Shown: positions 12,906 through 23,029, numbered from the stretch's first letter. The stretch is DNA of 64,000 nucleotides from JADJOY01 sp016713535 [NCBI: Deltaproteobacteria bacterium] (GCA_016713535.1 JADJOY010000007.1:124001-188000), one strand, 5' to 3'. Notes: generated from the letters alone by a model not told the origin. Numbers and translations are program-made.

Positions 12906-13988
12906 ATGCTCGGACGGATCGTTCGCGCGTACCTCACCGTCGGCCGCACCTTCGGTGCCTGGCTGCCGCCCCTCGTGACCTTCGTGCTGTTCTCGATCCT
13001 GCGGACGGTCATGACGGTCGGCTGGGCGCTCGATCCGATCTTCTTCCCGAAGCTGCGTGGGACGAAGGTCGTGAGCCCGATCGTGCTGGTCGGCAACCCG
13101 CGCACCGGCACCACGTTCCTGCAGCGCTTCCTCACCGACCACGGCGTCGGCAGCGGGCTCGAGCTGTGGCGCATGCTGTATTCCTCGCTCACCATCCAGG
13201 CGCTGATCAAGCCCTTTCTCCCCTTCCTCGAGAAGGTGAGCCCGGCGCGCCACCACTCGACCGTCGCCCACGAGACCAGCCTCACGTCCGTGGAGACCGA
13301 CGACGTCTCGTTCATGTTCCGGTTCTTCGACGGCATGTTCCTGTACGGATTCATCCTCGCATTCGACGAACAGGACCGCGTCGACCTCGTCGATCCGCGC
13401 CGCCGCGACACCACCCGGCGCGACGCCGACTGGCTCGAGGCGCTGTGGCGGCGCAGCCTGGTCGCGCACCGCAGCGACCGCGTGGTGGCGAAGCTGTTCT
13501 CGCTCTCCGCGTGGCTGCCCACGTTCCTGAAGCGTTTCCCGGACGCGAGGATCCTCTACATGGTGCGCGACCCGCTCGAGGTGTTGCCGTCGGCGCTCAG
13601 CCTCACCACCGGGGTGCTCGGCAAGGCGTTCGACTTCTGGGGACGCCCCGAGGCGATCAAGCGCCGCTACATCGATCGCATGGTCGCCGGTTACACGCTG
13701 CTCCTGCGTCGCTTCCACGACGACTACACCTCGGGCGCGATCCCGCGGGAGAACGTCTACATCGTCCGCTACGACCGGCTCATGCGCGAGTTCGACGTGG
13801 TCATGGACGAGATCCTGGCGTTCACCGGCACGCCCAAGGGATCCGCGCTGGCGGACGCGATCACCGCGCAGGCCGAGAAGCAGCGCGGCTACAAGAGCAA
13901 GCACAGCTACAGCCTTGAGCAGTTCGGTCTCGACGCCGACGCGATCCGTCGCGACTGCGCGTTCGTCTACGAGGCGTTCGGGATCTGA
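12906..13988 (+). CDS. Sulfotransferase family protein
   Basis: A 360-residue PAPS-dependent sulfotransferase-like protein. It opens with a membrane-proximal hydrophobic segment (PLVTFVLFSILRTVMTVGW). The phosphosulfate-binding loop VGNPRTGTTFLQRFL follows at about residue 62, and the 3'-phosphate-binding segment RILYMVRDPLEVLPSALS lies near residue 220. The acceptor is unknown; similar proteins sulfate lipids, glycans or peptides. The ATG at 12906 has AGGAAG upstream. A small lipoprotein gene starts 20 bp downstream, so they may share a transcript. Confidence 0.85.
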   Translation: MLGRIVRAYLTVGRTFGAWLPPLVTFVLFSILRTVMTVGWALDPIFFPKLRGTKVVSPIVLVGNPRTGTTFLQRFLTDHGVGSGLELWRMLYSSLTIQALIKPFLPFLEKVSPARHHSTVAHETSLTSVETDDVSFMFRFFDGMFLYGFILAFDEQDRVDLVDPRRRDTTRRDADWLEALWRRSLVAHRSDRVVAKLFSLSAWLPTFLKRFPDARILYMVRDPLEVLPSALSLTTGVLGKAFDFWGRPEAIKRRYIDRMVAGYTLLLRRFHDDYTSGAIPRENVYIVRYDRLMREFDVVMDEILAFTGTPKGSALADAITAQAEKQRGYKSKHSYSLEQFGLDADAIRRDCAFVYEAFGI

Positions 13989-14008
13989 GCGGGGCGAGGA
14001 GGTCGGGG

Positions 14009-14446
14009 ATGCGGGACTGGGCTCGGATCGAGGCGACGCGGCGGACCCGCGCGCTCGCGTGCGCCGCGCTGGTGCTGGCGCTCGGGTGCGGCGGTGACGA
14101 GAACGAGGTGGTGGTGGAGCTGACCCGGGGCGAGCAGCGCTCCGTCGAGCTCACGGTCACGGCGAGCCAGATCTTCGGCGGACGGCTCCTCGAGTGCGAC
14201 TTCGTGTCGCTACGGCCCAAGGATCCCGACAACCAGCTCGCGCTCCAGAACATGGAGATCGCGGTCAGCGACTCGGGGAAGTCGAGCGACGTCGCGTGCA
14301 CGGCGCGGATCGAGATCTTCGTCCACCCCGACGCGATCCTCGGCGACTACGGGATCGACGTCGACTTCACCTACACCTACACCGACCAGAACGACATCCT
14401 CACCGGTGAGGACCAGGGCCGAGTCAAGGTGAGCGTGGTTCGCTGA
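14009..14446 (+). CDS. Small lipoprotein, function unknown
   Basis: 145 residues. After a basic start comes ALACAALVLALGC, a short lipoprotein signal with lipobox LALGC. The mature part is acidic, beta-rich (ELTVTASQIF, FTYTYTDQN) and about 115 residues long, suggesting a single beta-sandwich in the envelope. No family is recognised. GAGG lies 8 bp before the ATG, and the gene closely follows the sulfotransferase in the same direction. Confidence 0.65.
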   Translation: MRDWARIEATRRTRALACAALVLALGCGGDENEVVVELTRGEQRSVELTVTASQIFGGRLLECDFVSLRPKDPDNQLALQNMEIAVSDSGKSSDVACTARIEIFVHPDAILGDYGIDVDFTYTYTDQNDILTGEDQGRVKVSVVR

Positions 14447-14560
14447 TCGGCGTGCCACCGTCGCGGCGGCCCTGCGGCGGCGGATGGCCCCCCCGCCGCT
14501 ACGACGGTCCGAGCCGGCACGTTTTCGTAGGGCCGGGGCCTCCGAGCCCCCGCCAGCCGC

Positions 14561-15481
14561 TCATCGACCGAGCGCTACCCGTCCCACCAGGTGGCGGCCG
14601 TCGCGGGTCGCCGGGCGGACCTCGACCGTTCGGTCCCCGTCGGCGCCAGCGGCACCCCGGGAGGCCAGCAGGCTCACCCGGCTCGGTAGTGGGATCGGCT
14701 GCTTGAACGTCACGTCGGCGCTCACCCGCGGGTGGGGCCGCCCGTCACGCTCCAGAGCGGCGAGCAGCCGCGCCAGCGTCCACATGCCGTGCGCGATCGG
14801 CCGCCGGTAGCCGAGCGGCCGGGCCGTGAAGCTCCACAAGTGGTGCGGGTTCACGTCGCCCGAGGCGCGCGCGAAGCGGCGTCCGGTGGGCTCCGCCACC
14901 TCGACGTCGGCGATCACGTCGAGGAGCGGTTCCGTAGCGGCGGACGTCGCCACCGGCGGCCCGGCGCGACCGTGACCGATGCGGCGGCGCGACAGCACGG
15001 TCGCGACGCCGCGCCAGCGACGGTCACCGGCGACCTCGACCTCCAGGCTCCAGTCGATCTCGACACCGCGCTCGGTGGCCCGCGTGCCCGCCAGCCGGCA
15101 CGTCAGGTCGAGGCGCTCGCCGACGTGGATCGAGCCGCGCTGCTCGATCGCCTGGCGGACGTGGATCAGCCCGAGCGGGCTGAGCGGGAACGACCGATGG
15201 GTGACGAGCGTGCCCATGAGCCCGAGGAAGAGCGCCTCGGGATACGCGGGCGGCAGCACCTCCGAGGCGTCCTCGATGGCGCACACGTCGCGATAACGCG
15301 CGAGCCGCGCCGGGTCGACGGCCACTCCCCTCACCCGCGCCGAGAGCTCCGGCAACGCCGCCAGCTCGGCGGCCGTTGCCCGACCCTGCCGCCTCATCAG
15401 CGCGAACGCGAGCCCGCGCCCGAACACCGCCGCCACCGAGGGCAGCCGCTCGAGCTCGACCGCGAGCGGCGCGCCGCTCAT
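14561..15481 (-). CDS. MaoC-like hot-dog dehydratase
   Basis: 306 residues with a MaoC/enoyl-CoA hydratase-2 type C-terminal hot-dog domain. FARASGDVNPHHLW matches the catalytic Asp/His hydratase motif and is followed by AHGMWTLARLLAAL. The N-terminal half is a degenerate second hot-dog domain, as in two-domain MaoC proteins. It probably hydrates a trans-2-enoyl-CoA, but the substrate is unknown. The ATG overlaps the TGA of the upstream SDR (ATGA), so the two are coupled and may act on the same acyl or steroid intermediate as dehydrogenase and hydratase. Confidence 0.82.
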   Translation of the reverse strand: MSGAPLAVELERLPSVAAVFGRGLAFALMRRQGRATAAELAALPELSARVRGVAVDPARLARYRDVCAIEDASEVLPPAYPEALFLGLMGTLVTHRSFPLSPLGLIHVRQAIEQRGSIHVGERLDLTCRLAGTRATERGVEIDWSLEVEVAGDRRWRGVATVLSRRRIGHGRAGPPVATSAATEPLLDVIADVEVAEPTGRRFARASGDVNPHHLWSFTARPLGYRRPIAHGMWTLARLLAALERDGRPHPRVSADVTFKQPIPLPSRVSLLASRGAAGADGDRTVEVRPATRDGRHLVGRVALGR

Positions 15482-16341
15482 TCGTGCAGGCTGGGTCCGC
15501 TCGTCGGCGCGGTGTCGGCCTTGACGTGTTTCGCCGCGGAGCGCTGCGCCGCGCGGCGCGTGTTCGCGAAATGCATCAGGCCGGGCGCGTGCCGGCCGAG
15601 GAAACCGAACACCTTGCCGTGGACGGTGAACACGTACTCCCGCTCGCGGCGCGCGATCGCGTCCACCATCACGCGCGCGGCTTTCTCGGTCGGCCACATC
15701 AGCTTCGAAGGGCGCTTGTCCTTGCGGTTGCCGTCGAACCGGCCCTGGTTGTCGACCTGCGCGATCTCGCTGGCGACGAAGCCGGGATGGATGGTGGTGC
15801 AGCTCACGCCGGTGCCGTGGAGCTCCATGGAGAGCGTCTGACCGATCGCACGGACCGCGGCCTTCGAGGCGCTGTACGCGGCCTGGCCCGGCACCGACAC
15901 CATCGACGACACGCTGCCCACCAGCGCCAGACGGCCGCGGGTCTTCTTGAGCTCGGGGATGGCGTAGCGCGCGGTCATGGCGAGGCCGATCACGTTGGTC
16001 TCGAACTGGCGACGCCAGTCGGCGGCCTCGAGCTGCTCGACCCGCCCCGAGACGCCGAAACCCGCGTTCGCCACCACCACGTCGACCCGGCCGAGGTCAC
16101 GGGCCACCGCCTCGACCGCGAACATCACCGCGCTCTCGTCGGTCACGTCGCACGGCACCACGAGCCCGTGGCGACCGAGCTTCTCGATCTCGCGGATGAC
16201 CTCGCGCAGTCGGTCCTCGCGCCGCCCCGAGACCGCGGCGTTGGCTCCCCGCGACGCGAGCTCGAGCGCGACACAGCGCCCGATGCCAGCCGTCGCACCC
16301 GTCACCCACGCCACCAGTCCCGCGAAATCCTGCTTCGACAT
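15478..16341 (-). CDS. Short-chain dehydrogenase/reductase
   Basis: A 287-residue classical SDR. The cofactor loop VTGATAGIGRCVA is near residue 15. NAG follows in VVVANAGFG, and the catalytic set is Ser in VGSVSSMVS with YSASK (Tyr and Lys). The C-terminal tail RRAAQRSAAKHVKA is basic and may associate with membrane or partners. An NADPH-type loop is likely (SGRRED after strand 2). The ATG at 16341 has a strong GGGGAGGG site. On this strand TACAAT at 16399-16404 could be a -10 box. It is first of a coupled SDR-MaoC pair. Confidence 0.9.
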   Translation of the reverse strand: MSKQDFAGLVAWVTGATAGIGRCVALELASRGANAAVSGRREDRLREVIREIEKLGRHGLVVPCDVTDESAVMFAVEAVARDLGRVDVVVANAGFGVSGRVEQLEAADWRRQFETNVIGLAMTARYAIPELKKTRGRLALVGSVSSMVSVPGQAAYSASKAAVRAIGQTLSMELHGTGVSCTTIHPGFVASEIAQVDNQGRFDGNRKDKRPSKLMWPTEKAARVMVDAIARREREYVFTVHGKVFGFLGRHAPGLMHFANTRRAAQRSAAKHVKADTAPTSGPSLHE

Positions 16342-16488
16342 CGGCCCTCCCCGCGCTCCATGCGCCTCGGAACCACGCGCCCGGACCGCAAGCGGCCGAT
16401 TGTACGTGACGATGCGAGGATCGTCGCGCGTGGGGCGCGCCGCCTGGGATCCCGGACCGCGCGACGAGTGGATTCGTCGAAGGGCCGG

Positions 16489-16590
16489 TCGCAGCGCGAC
16501 CGCACGAGCGAAGCGAGTGACTCGGGGGTGGGACCCGCCGGGATTCACTCCCGGCGGGCGGGGGGCTTGAAAAGCCCCCCGAAAAACCCC
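16489..16590 (-). repeat. Composite intergenic hairpin repeat, copy 1
   Basis: Hairpin 1 is GGGGGGCTT with AAGCCCCCC around GAA (16560-16580). Hairpin 2 is CCCGCCGGG with CCCGGCGGG around ATTCACT (16534-16558). A GC-rich tail (agcgaagcgagtg, 16507-16519) completes the unit. It is inverted relative to the copy at 30066. It lies between divergent promoters (SDR and serB), so it is not simply a transcription terminator. Confidence 0.7.
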
Positions 16591-16626
16591 GTGCTACGGT
16601 GAAGCGCCGTCGAGCGGAGCGCCTGC

Positions 16627-17841
16627 ATGCACCAGATCCACGAACCGATGATCCTCTCGGTGTCGGGCCCGGACCGGCCCGGCATTCTCGCCGAGCTGGC
16701 CGGCATCCTGGCTCGCGGCCAGATCGACCTCGTCGACGTCGAGCAGGCGACGCTGCAGAACTTCTTGGCACTCTCGTTCCTGGTCGACCTCGGCAACCGC
16801 CCGGAGCGCGCCCAGGTGATCCTGCGCGAGTTCCTCCCCGCGGCGGCCCGTCAGGGGCTCGCCGCCGAGGTGCGCGCGATCACCTTGCCGGAGCTGCGCA
16901 TCCTGAAGGAGCAGGACCTGTGGGCGGTGACGCTGCTCGGCGAGAGCTCGAGCGCACTGATGGTGACGACCGTCGCCGCCGCCACCGCGCGCCACAACGT
17001 CAACATCGTCACGATCCGTCGTCTCGCCGAGCGCGACCTGAGCGCCGCGGAGCTGATCGTCGACGTGTCGCGCACGCCGTACGTCGACGCCTTCCGGCGC
17101 GATCTGCTGAGCGCGTGCGAGGCGGTGGGCCTCGACGTCGGCATCGCGCCCGAGGACGTGCACCGCAAGAGCAAGCGCGTGGTGGTGATGGACGCGGACT
17201 CGACGCTGGTGGCCGGCGAGGTCATCGACGAGCTGGCGCGCCGCGCCGGCGTCGTCGACAAGGTCGCGGCGATCACCCGGCGCGCGATGGAGGGCGAGCT
17301 CGACTTCGCTGCGGCGCTCACCGAGCGCGTCTCGCTCCTCGCCGGGCTCACGCGCGCCGACCTGCAGGCCGTGATCGAGTCGATGGTCCTCACTCCGGGC
17401 GCCGCGGATACGATCGCGGTGCTCAAGGCGCTCGGCTTCAAGGTGGGCGTGATCAGCGGCGGCTTCACGTTCTTCACCGAGCACCTGCGCGAGACGCTCG
17501 GCCTCGACTACGCGTTCGGCAACGTGCTGGAGATGGACGGCGACCGGCTCACCGGCCGCGTGGTGCCCCCGATCATCGACGCCCAGGGCAAGGCGGAGCG
17601 CGTGCGCCAGATCGCCCGCGAGCTCGGCGTGCCGCTCTCGCAGGTGGTGACGGTCGGCGACGGCGCCAACGACATCCCGATGCTCGAGACCGCCGGCCTC
17701 GGGGTCGCGTTCCGCGCCAAGGAGGCCGCGCGGCGCGCGGCGCGCGGCTCGATCCAGCGCAACGACATGAAGGCGCTGCTCTACCTGCTCGGGATCTCGG
17801 GGCGAGATCTCAAGAAGCTCGTGCACGCCACGCCGCCATGA
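16627..17841 (+). CDS. serB: Phosphoserine phosphatase with N-terminal ACT domains
   Basis: A 404-residue enzyme that makes L-serine from O-phosphoserine, the last step of the phosphorylated serine pathway. Residues 1-175 hold two ACT-like regulatory domains (ILSVSGPDRPGILAELAGIL and LWAVTLLGESSSALM). The HAD domain follows, with VVVMDADSTLV (nucleophile Asp189 and Asp191), VGVISGGFTFF and VTVGDGANDIPML. This layout matches long SerB proteins. The stop overlaps the next ATG (ATGA), starting a three-gene coupled unit with two unknown proteins. Confidence 0.94.
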   Translation: MHQIHEPMILSVSGPDRPGILAELAGILARGQIDLVDVEQATLQNFLALSFLVDLGNRPERAQVILREFLPAAARQGLAAEVRAITLPELRILKEQDLWAVTLLGESSSALMVTTVAAATARHNVNIVTIRRLAERDLSAAELIVDVSRTPYVDAFRRDLLSACEAVGLDVGIAPEDVHRKSKRVVVMDADSTLVAGEVIDELARRAGVVDKVAAITRRAMEGELDFAAALTERVSLLAGLTRADLQAVIESMVLTPGAADTIAVLKALGFKVGVISGGFTFFTEHLRETLGLDYAFGNVLEMDGDRLTGRVVPPIIDAQGKAERVRQIARELGVPLSQVVTVGDGANDIPMLETAGLGVAFRAKEAARRAARGSIQRNDMKALLYLLGISGRDLKKLVHATPP

Positions 17842-18164
17842 CGCTTCACGTCGAACCGGATCGGCGCTTCGTCCAGGACCCGGTCGAGCCCGTGTTCTGG
17901 GCGGACTTCCTGGCGCGGCGGGCGCCCGACGAAGAGCTCACCCAGATCCTGGTGCGCTTCACCGTCACCGATTTCCGCGCGCTTCAGGATCGGCTCGGGT
18001 GGGACGACACCCGCGAGAACAACCTGATCCTGTGCGAGTCCGTGCTGCGCGCAGCGGTCGCGACCGGCTTCTGGGACCAACGGCTCGAGGCCCGCGAGCA
18101 CTGGTCCCTGGTCGAGGCCGTGGTCACGGCGCTCGAAGCGGCGACCGAACCGACCGACGGATGA
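17838..18164 (+). CDS. Small conserved-looking protein, function unknown
   Basis: 108 residues, acidic, with no membrane segment or signal. The middle reads FTVTDFRALQDRLGWDDTRENNLILCE and is likely helical. No family is recognised. Its ATG overlaps the serB stop and its own TGA overlaps the ATG of the following membrane protein, so it sits between two 4-bp overlaps. This strongly supports real translation. Confidence 0.65.
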   Translation: MTLHVEPDRRFVQDPVEPVFWADFLARRAPDEELTQILVRFTVTDFRALQDRLGWDDTRENNLILCESVLRAAVATGFWDQRLEAREHWSLVEAVVTALEAATEPTDG

Positions 18165-19645
18165 GCGGCGGCGCGCGTCACGGCCGCGCGAACGCGCTCG
18201 CCGGCCGGGCGGCGAGGTTCGGCCTCGGCTGGCTCCTCGACAAGCTGCGCTGGGGGCCGGGCATCCTGTTCGTCGGGATCGGCGGCGCGTTCCTCTCGGG
18301 CGCATGGCTCGCGGGACCCGAGCGGCTGGTGCTCGCGCATAGTCTCGAGCGCTTCACGGCGCGCGGCGAGGGCCACGCGTCGCGACCGTTCTGGGCGTTC
18401 GAGGTCGACATCGATCGCCTCCACGGCGGCTGGAACTGGCCGGCGGTCACCAGCGCCGAGCTGTGCACCGAGGTCGAGGTTCGTGGGCCCGCCACCGGCG
18501 CGGTCCACACCGTGGTGTGCGGCGCGCGCCACGCGCGCCACGCCCCGTGGGAGATCGTCGAGACCGTGTCGCTCGCTCCCGACACGCCGATCGCCTGGCG
18601 GCGCGACGAACGCGGATTTCCTCGCTACGAGGTGCGCTTCTCGCCCGGCGCTGCCGCCTGGCTCGGCGAGCGGCCGGCGGGTTTCTGGCCGCTCGTCGGC
18701 CAGTCGGACGAGGCGCGCGCCGCGATGCCCCCGCCGGGCACGGAGCTCGATGCGTTCTGGCTCGAGGTCGATCGGCCGCTCGAATGGCTGGTGCGCTGGT
18801 GGCCAGCCGAGGCTGCGCCACGCCTGGTCCCGATGGCCTTCGACCCCGTCGATCCGCAGGGAGCGCTGCCGGCTTCGGTGGTGGAGGATGCCCGCGCCCT
18901 CCGGCCCGCGTGGGCCATGACCGCGGCCCTCGGGGTGTTCGGTCTGGTGACCTGGTTCGTCGGCTGGGGCTACGCGATGGGCGGCGCCCCGCGCACGAGG
19001 TTCCTGGTGGCCGCGATCGGGCCACTGCTCGCGCTGCCGTGGTGGGGAAGCCACTTCGAGCCGGTGCTGCTCTGGCTCGAGCCGCGCGCCGGCGAGGTCG
19101 GCGCGGACATCGCGCGCGACATCACGGAGGGGCTGCGTCTGCCCGTCGAAGTGCGCGATCCGTTCGCGTTCGCCCGCTACGATCGCCTCGCCTTCGACGC
19201 ATCGCGGTCGTATTACGACCCCCTCGGCGGTCGGTTCGGCGTCGCGCGCCCGGAGCCGCCGCCGGCGGACGCCGACGCGGCCCTCGGCTCGGCCGTCGCC
19301 ATGGTCTCGACCGCGATGGATGCCGCCGACGACGCGGCGCTGCTGCCGCTCCTCGAGCGCCTCCGCCAAGACGAGCTCGTCGATCGCGGACAGCTCGGGC
19401 TGCTCTACCTCGATGGCGCGCGGCGCGTCGCGCTCGACGAGCGCCGCGCGCCGGACGTGCGCTGGACCGCGGCGAGCTTCCTGTGGTGGCTGACCGTGAC
19501 ACCCGTCGAGCCCCGCCGCGGGGAGCCGGCGTTCGCGACCCGCCTCGCGCTCTGGAAGCAGCTCCTCGACTTCCCGCCCGACCCGGCTGTGGTGAACATG
19601 ACGCGCTCGATGCTCGAACGGATCGAGGCCAGCCCCGCGTCGTGA
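18161..19645 (+). CDS. Membrane protein of unknown function
   Basis: 494 residues. One membrane span near residues 31-52 (GPGILFVGIGGAFLSGAWLAG) is followed by a periplasmic-type domain of about 190 residues, then two more spans around residues 245-295 (WAMTAALGVFGLVTWFVGW and FLVAAIGPLLALPWW). A helical soluble tail of about 200 residues ends the protein. No family is recognised. It is translationally coupled to the small protein before it and co-directional with serB; nothing in it suggests a serine-related role. Confidence 0.65.
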   Translation: MSGGARHGRANALAGRAARFGLGWLLDKLRWGPGILFVGIGGAFLSGAWLAGPERLVLAHSLERFTARGEGHASRPFWAFEVDIDRLHGGWNWPAVTSAELCTEVEVRGPATGAVHTVVCGARHARHAPWEIVETVSLAPDTPIAWRRDERGFPRYEVRFSPGAAAWLGERPAGFWPLVGQSDEARAAMPPPGTELDAFWLEVDRPLEWLVRWWPAEAAPRLVPMAFDPVDPQGALPASVVEDARALRPAWAMTAALGVFGLVTWFVGWGYAMGGAPRTRFLVAAIGPLLALPWWGSHFEPVLLWLEPRAGEVGADIARDITEGLRLPVEVRDPFAFARYDRLAFDASRSYYDPLGGRFGVARPEPPPADADAALGSAVAMVSTAMDAADDAALLPLLERLRQDELVDRGQLGLLYLDGARRVALDERRAPDVRWTAASFLWWLTVTPVEPRRGEPAFATRLALWKQLLDFPPDPAVVNMTRSMLERIEASPAS

Positions 19646-19661
19646 TCGCGGCAGCGAGGCG

Positions 19662-21425
19662 TCAGCGCGACGCGAGCTTGCGCAGGTCGACGACCACGAA
19701 CGCGTCGTCCTCGTACACGGTGGCGCGCGCCGCGAGCGCGGCCCAGAACGAGCGCGCCGTCCCCTGACGTGCGCCGTTCCAGTACGCCCTCACCTGCGAG
19801 CGGACCGGCTCGTACGCGAAGTTCGCCGGCAGCTCCTCCCAGCCGAGATCTCGTCGCCTCAGCACCAGGAGCTGCACACCGTCCGCGGCGAGCGCGGCGA
19901 CGTCGCGCGCCGGATCCTCGGGGAAGAGCGCGCGCGTCACCCGCTCGGTGCGGCGACGCACGGTCTTCTCGAGGTAGTCCCGAAAGAGCGGGTGGGCGAG
20001 CTCGGACGCGATCTCGATGCGCCGCTGCACCATCGCGATCAGGGTGTCGGCATCGCCGCGCGGATTCGCTGCGTAGCGAGTCGAGGAGGGCTGCGCGGCA
20101 AGGAACCTCGCGACGCCCTCGTAGCCGCCGCGTGGGATCCCGTAGGCGAGCGGCCCACCGTCGAAGCGAGCGATCGAAGCGAGCACGAGGACCGCCGCCA
20201 CCGCGAGCGTCCGCCGTCGCGCTGGCGCACGGTCGGGACGGTCACGGTGCTGCTCGAGCCCTGCGGCGAGGAACCACGCGAGCGCCCCGAGGAAGGCGAG
20301 CGGCTCGTACGTGGCGAGGAACCTGCGCGGGAAATAGAGCCGCGGCAGAACGAGGTAAGCCACCGCGTTCCAGCCCGCCGCGACGGCGACGCTGGCGGGC
20401 ACCCACCAGGGCAGGTCGCGAAAGCTCGCCCGCGTGAGCCAGCGCAGTCCCGCGAGCGCGGCGGCCGCCACGGCGAGCACGCCCGTCGCCCACCCGAGCT
20501 GCTCGCCCAGCGGCGCGAACGGCGGCACCCGGACCAGCACGTCGTCCGGCACGCCGAGGTGCGCTGCGAGCATCCGCGCCGCCTCGATGGGCAGCGGCGC
20601 TGGCCGCTCGTTGCGGAAGCGCCCGCCGGGACCGTAGTCGACCGAGCCGAGGACCTCGTCACGCGTGAGCAGGGTGCCGAAGCGCGCCTCCACTCCACGG
20701 ACGTGCCACGCGTTCGTCACGCTCAGCGCGACGGCCACGAGCGCGGCCGCCGCCATCGGCGCGAACGGCGCGCGCCCCCCGGGTGCCCCATCGCTGGAGC
20801 GCGCGCGCCGCGCGCGGGCGAATCCGACCGCGACCACGCTCGCTCCGAGCACGAGGCTCTGCGGGTGGAGGAGGCCCGCGAGCGTGAGCCACGCCACCGC
20901 CAGCCACCAGCGGCCCGCGACCACGCTCGCCAGCACCGCGAGCTGTAGCGGCGGGCCGTAGCTCCGCGCGAGCCCGCCCATGAGCTCGCGGAGCCACACC
21001 TCGTCGAGGAGCCCGGCGGCCACCAGGAGTGGCGCGAACGCGCCGCGTGGCGAGGACCGCTCGCCGAGGCGCCACAGCGCCACCGCGAACGGCGCCACCA
21101 GCACCAGCCCGATCCACTTGGTGAAGAGGTAGGGATCGATCTGCTTCGCGAGCGTCTGGTAGAGCCACGCCAGCGCCGGAGGTTGGAACGCCCGCGCGTA
21201 CGCGGTGAGCGGATCGGTCGCCGAGAAGTCGACGCCGGCCCGCACCTGTTCGAGCCAGAACCAGTTCTGCCGGTAGTCGTCGTGAAGCGCGTCGGTCGCG
21301 ACGATCGGCCACGCGACGCGCACGACCACGTGCGCCACCGCGAGGGCCGCGAGCGCGAGGCTCCACCTCCGGGCCGCGCTCGCCGCGCTGGATCGCGAGT
21401 TCGGGGACTGGTCGAGCTCGCTCAA
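19662..21425 (-). CDS. Polytopic membrane protein, glycosyltransferase-like
   Basis: About 587 residues with roughly ten hydrophobic segments in the first 430. A soluble tail ends in strands ([25 protein letters not shown]). Acidic loop [13 protein letters not shown] after the first span recalls the first loop of GT-C enzymes, but no signature secures that. The TTG at 21425 was chosen because GAGG lies 6 nt before it and upstream starts would run into the ilvD 5' end; GTG at 21500 is an alternative. It converges on the serB operon with 16 bp between stops and is divergent from ilvD. Confidence 0.65.
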   Translation of the reverse strand: MSELDQSPNSRSSAASAARRWSLALAALAVAHVVVRVAWPIVATDALHDDYRQNWFWLEQVRAGVDFSATDPLTAYARAFQPPALAWLYQTLAKQIDPYLFTKWIGLVLVAPFAVALWRLGERSSPRGAFAPLLVAAGLLDEVWLRELMGGLARSYGPPLQLAVLASVVAGRWWLAVAWLTLAGLLHPQSLVLGASVVAVGFARARRARSSDGAPGGRAPFAPMAAAALVAVALSVTNAWHVRGVEARFGTLLTRDEVLGSVDYGPGGRFRNERPAPLPIEAARMLAAHLGVPDDVLVRVPPFAPLGEQLGWATGVLAVAAAALAGLRWLTRASFRDLPWWVPASVAVAAGWNAVAYLVLPRLYFPRRFLATYEPLAFLGALAWFLAAGLEQHRDRPDRAPARRRTLAVAAVLVLASIARFDGGPLAYGIPRGGYEGVARFLAAQPSSTRYAANPRGDADTLIAMVQRRIEIASELAHPLFRDYLEKTVRRRTERVTRALFPEDPARDVAALAADGVQLLVLRRRDLGWEELPANFAYEPVRSQVRAYWNGARQGTARSFWAALAARATVYEDDAFVVVDLRKLASR

Positions 21426-21579
21426 GTGGCCTCGCTGCCGCGCCGCCTCGCCGGCACGGGGCGCGCAACCCTGCCTCCAGCGAGCGCGCGGCGCAAGCAC
21501 GAACGTCGCGGTGACAACCCGGAACGAGGCTGACAAGCTCTGGCGTTCTCCGCGTCGACCGATCCAGGAGCCCCCCGCC

Positions 21580-22992
21580 ATGGCCAGCGATCCCAAGCTC
21601 AACGCTCACAGCCGTGAGGTCACGAGCGGCGTCGAGCGCTCCCCCAACCGCGCGATGCTGCGCGCCGTCGGCTTCACCGACGCCGACTTCGCGAAGCCGA
21701 TCGTCGGCGTCTCCAACGCCCACAGCACGATCACGCCGTGCAACGCCGGCATCGGCCCGCTCGCCGCGCGCGCCGAGGCGGGCGTGCGCGCCGCCGGCGG
21801 CATGCCGCAGATCTTCGGCACCATCACGATCTCGGACGGGATCGCGATGGGCACCGAGGGAATGAAGTGCTCACTGGTGAGCCGCGAGGTGATCGCGGAC
21901 TCGATCGAGTGCGTGGTGCGCGGCCAGAGCATGGACGGGCTGATCGCGGTGGGCGGCTGCGACAAGAACATGCCGGGCGCGATGATCGCCATCGCGCGGC
22001 TCGACGTACCGTCGGTGTTCGTCTACGCCGGCACCATCAAGCCCGGAACCTGGAAGGGGCAGGACCTGACCGTCGTGAGCGTGTTCGAGGCCGTGGGTGC
22101 CAGGAACGCCGGCAGGATGAGCGACGAGGACTTCTCCGGCATCGAGCACAACGCGTGCCCCGGACCGGGGGCGTGTGGTGGGATGTACACAGCGAACACC
22201 ATGTCCTCGGCCATCGAGGCGCTCGGCATGAGCCTGCCGATGACCTCCACGATGGCCGCCGAGGACGCCGAGAAGGCCGACTCCACCGAGGAAGCGGGCC
22301 GCGTGCTGGTGCGCTGCATCGAGGGTCAGCTCCTGCCGCGCCAGATCATGACGCGCGCCGCGTTCGACAACGCGATCACGGTCGTGATGGCGGTGGGCGG
22401 GTCGACCAACGCGGTGCTGCACCTGCTGGCGATCGCACATGCCGCGCAGGTGCCGCTCACGATCGACGACTTCGAGAGCATCCGGAAGCGTGTCCCGGTG
22501 CTCTGCGACCTGAAGCCCTCCGGCAAGTACGTCGCCACCGACCTGCGACGCGTGGGTGGCATCCCGCTGGTCATGAAGATGCTGCTCAGGGCGGGCCTGA
22601 TCGACGGCTCCTGCATGACCGTGACCGGGAAGACCGTCGCGGAGAACCTGGCCGAGGTCCCCGACTCCCCGCCTGCAGGGCAGGACGTGGTACGTCCCTT
22701 CGACAAGGTGGGGTTCGTGACCGACGGCCGGTTCTCGGGCGGCACCTTCGGCATGGTGGTCGGGCATGTCGCGCCGGAGGCGCAGGAAGGCGGCACGATC
22801 GCGCTGGTGCAGGACGGCGACTCGATCACCATCGACGGCGACCACAACGAGCTCGAGCTGCACGTGCCGGACGACGAGCTCGCCCGACGCCGGGCCATGT
22901 GGACGGCGCCCGCGCCGCGCTACCCGACCGGCGTTCTGGGGAAATACGGCCGTAACGCCGCGTGTGCGTCGGTCGGCGCCTACACGGAGTGA
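21580..22992 (+). CDS. ilvD: Dihydroxy-acid dehydratase with internal deletion
   Basis: Converts 2,3-dihydroxy-3-methyl acids to 2-keto acids in valine, isoleucine and leucine synthesis. Cluster and metal motifs are present: TPCNAG (Cys54), GGCDKNMPG (Cys127), [19 protein letters not shown] (Cys193) and the C-terminal [11 protein letters not shown] with the catalytic Ser. The product is only 470 residues, while the family is about 560-615. The sequence passes straight from VVRPFD to [13 protein letters not shown] (junction near base 22704). That skips about 90 residues that normally include EGPAKV and RYEGPKGGPGMxEM. The reading frame is kept. It may be inactive, or the assembly may have collapsed here. 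ATG 21580 fits the family; an in-frame start at 21511 is possible. Confidence 0.88.
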   Translation: MASDPKLNAHSREVTSGVERSPNRAMLRAVGFTDADFAKPIVGVSNAHSTITPCNAGIGPLAARAEAGVRAAGGMPQIFGTITISDGIAMGTEGMKCSLVSREVIADSIECVVRGQSMDGLIAVGGCDKNMPGAMIAIARLDVPSVFVYAGTIKPGTWKGQDLTVVSVFEAVGARNAGRMSDEDFSGIEHNACPGPGACGGMYTANTMSSAIEALGMSLPMTSTMAAEDAEKADSTEEAGRVLVRCIEGQLLPRQIMTRAAFDNAITVVMAVGGSTNAVLHLLAIAHAAQVPLTIDDFESIRKRVPVLCDLKPSGKYVATDLRRVGGIPLVMKMLLRAGLIDGSCMTVTGKTVAENLAEVPDSPPAGQDVVRPFDKVGFVTDGRFSGGTFGMVVGHVAPEAQEGGTIALVQDGDSITIDGDHNELELHVPDDELARRRAMWTAPAPRYPTGVLGKYGRNAACASVGAYTE

Positions 22993-23002
22993 GCTCCCGG
23001 TA

Positions 23003-23029
23003 GAGCCACGCGCCAGCGGCGCGTGGCTC
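23003..23029 (+). terminator. Strong hairpin after ilvD
   Basis: GAGCCACGCGCC pairs perfectly with GGCGCGTGGCTC around AGC, a 12-bp stem 10 bp past the ilvD stop. No T-run follows, so it is a likely but not certain terminator. Confidence 0.6.
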
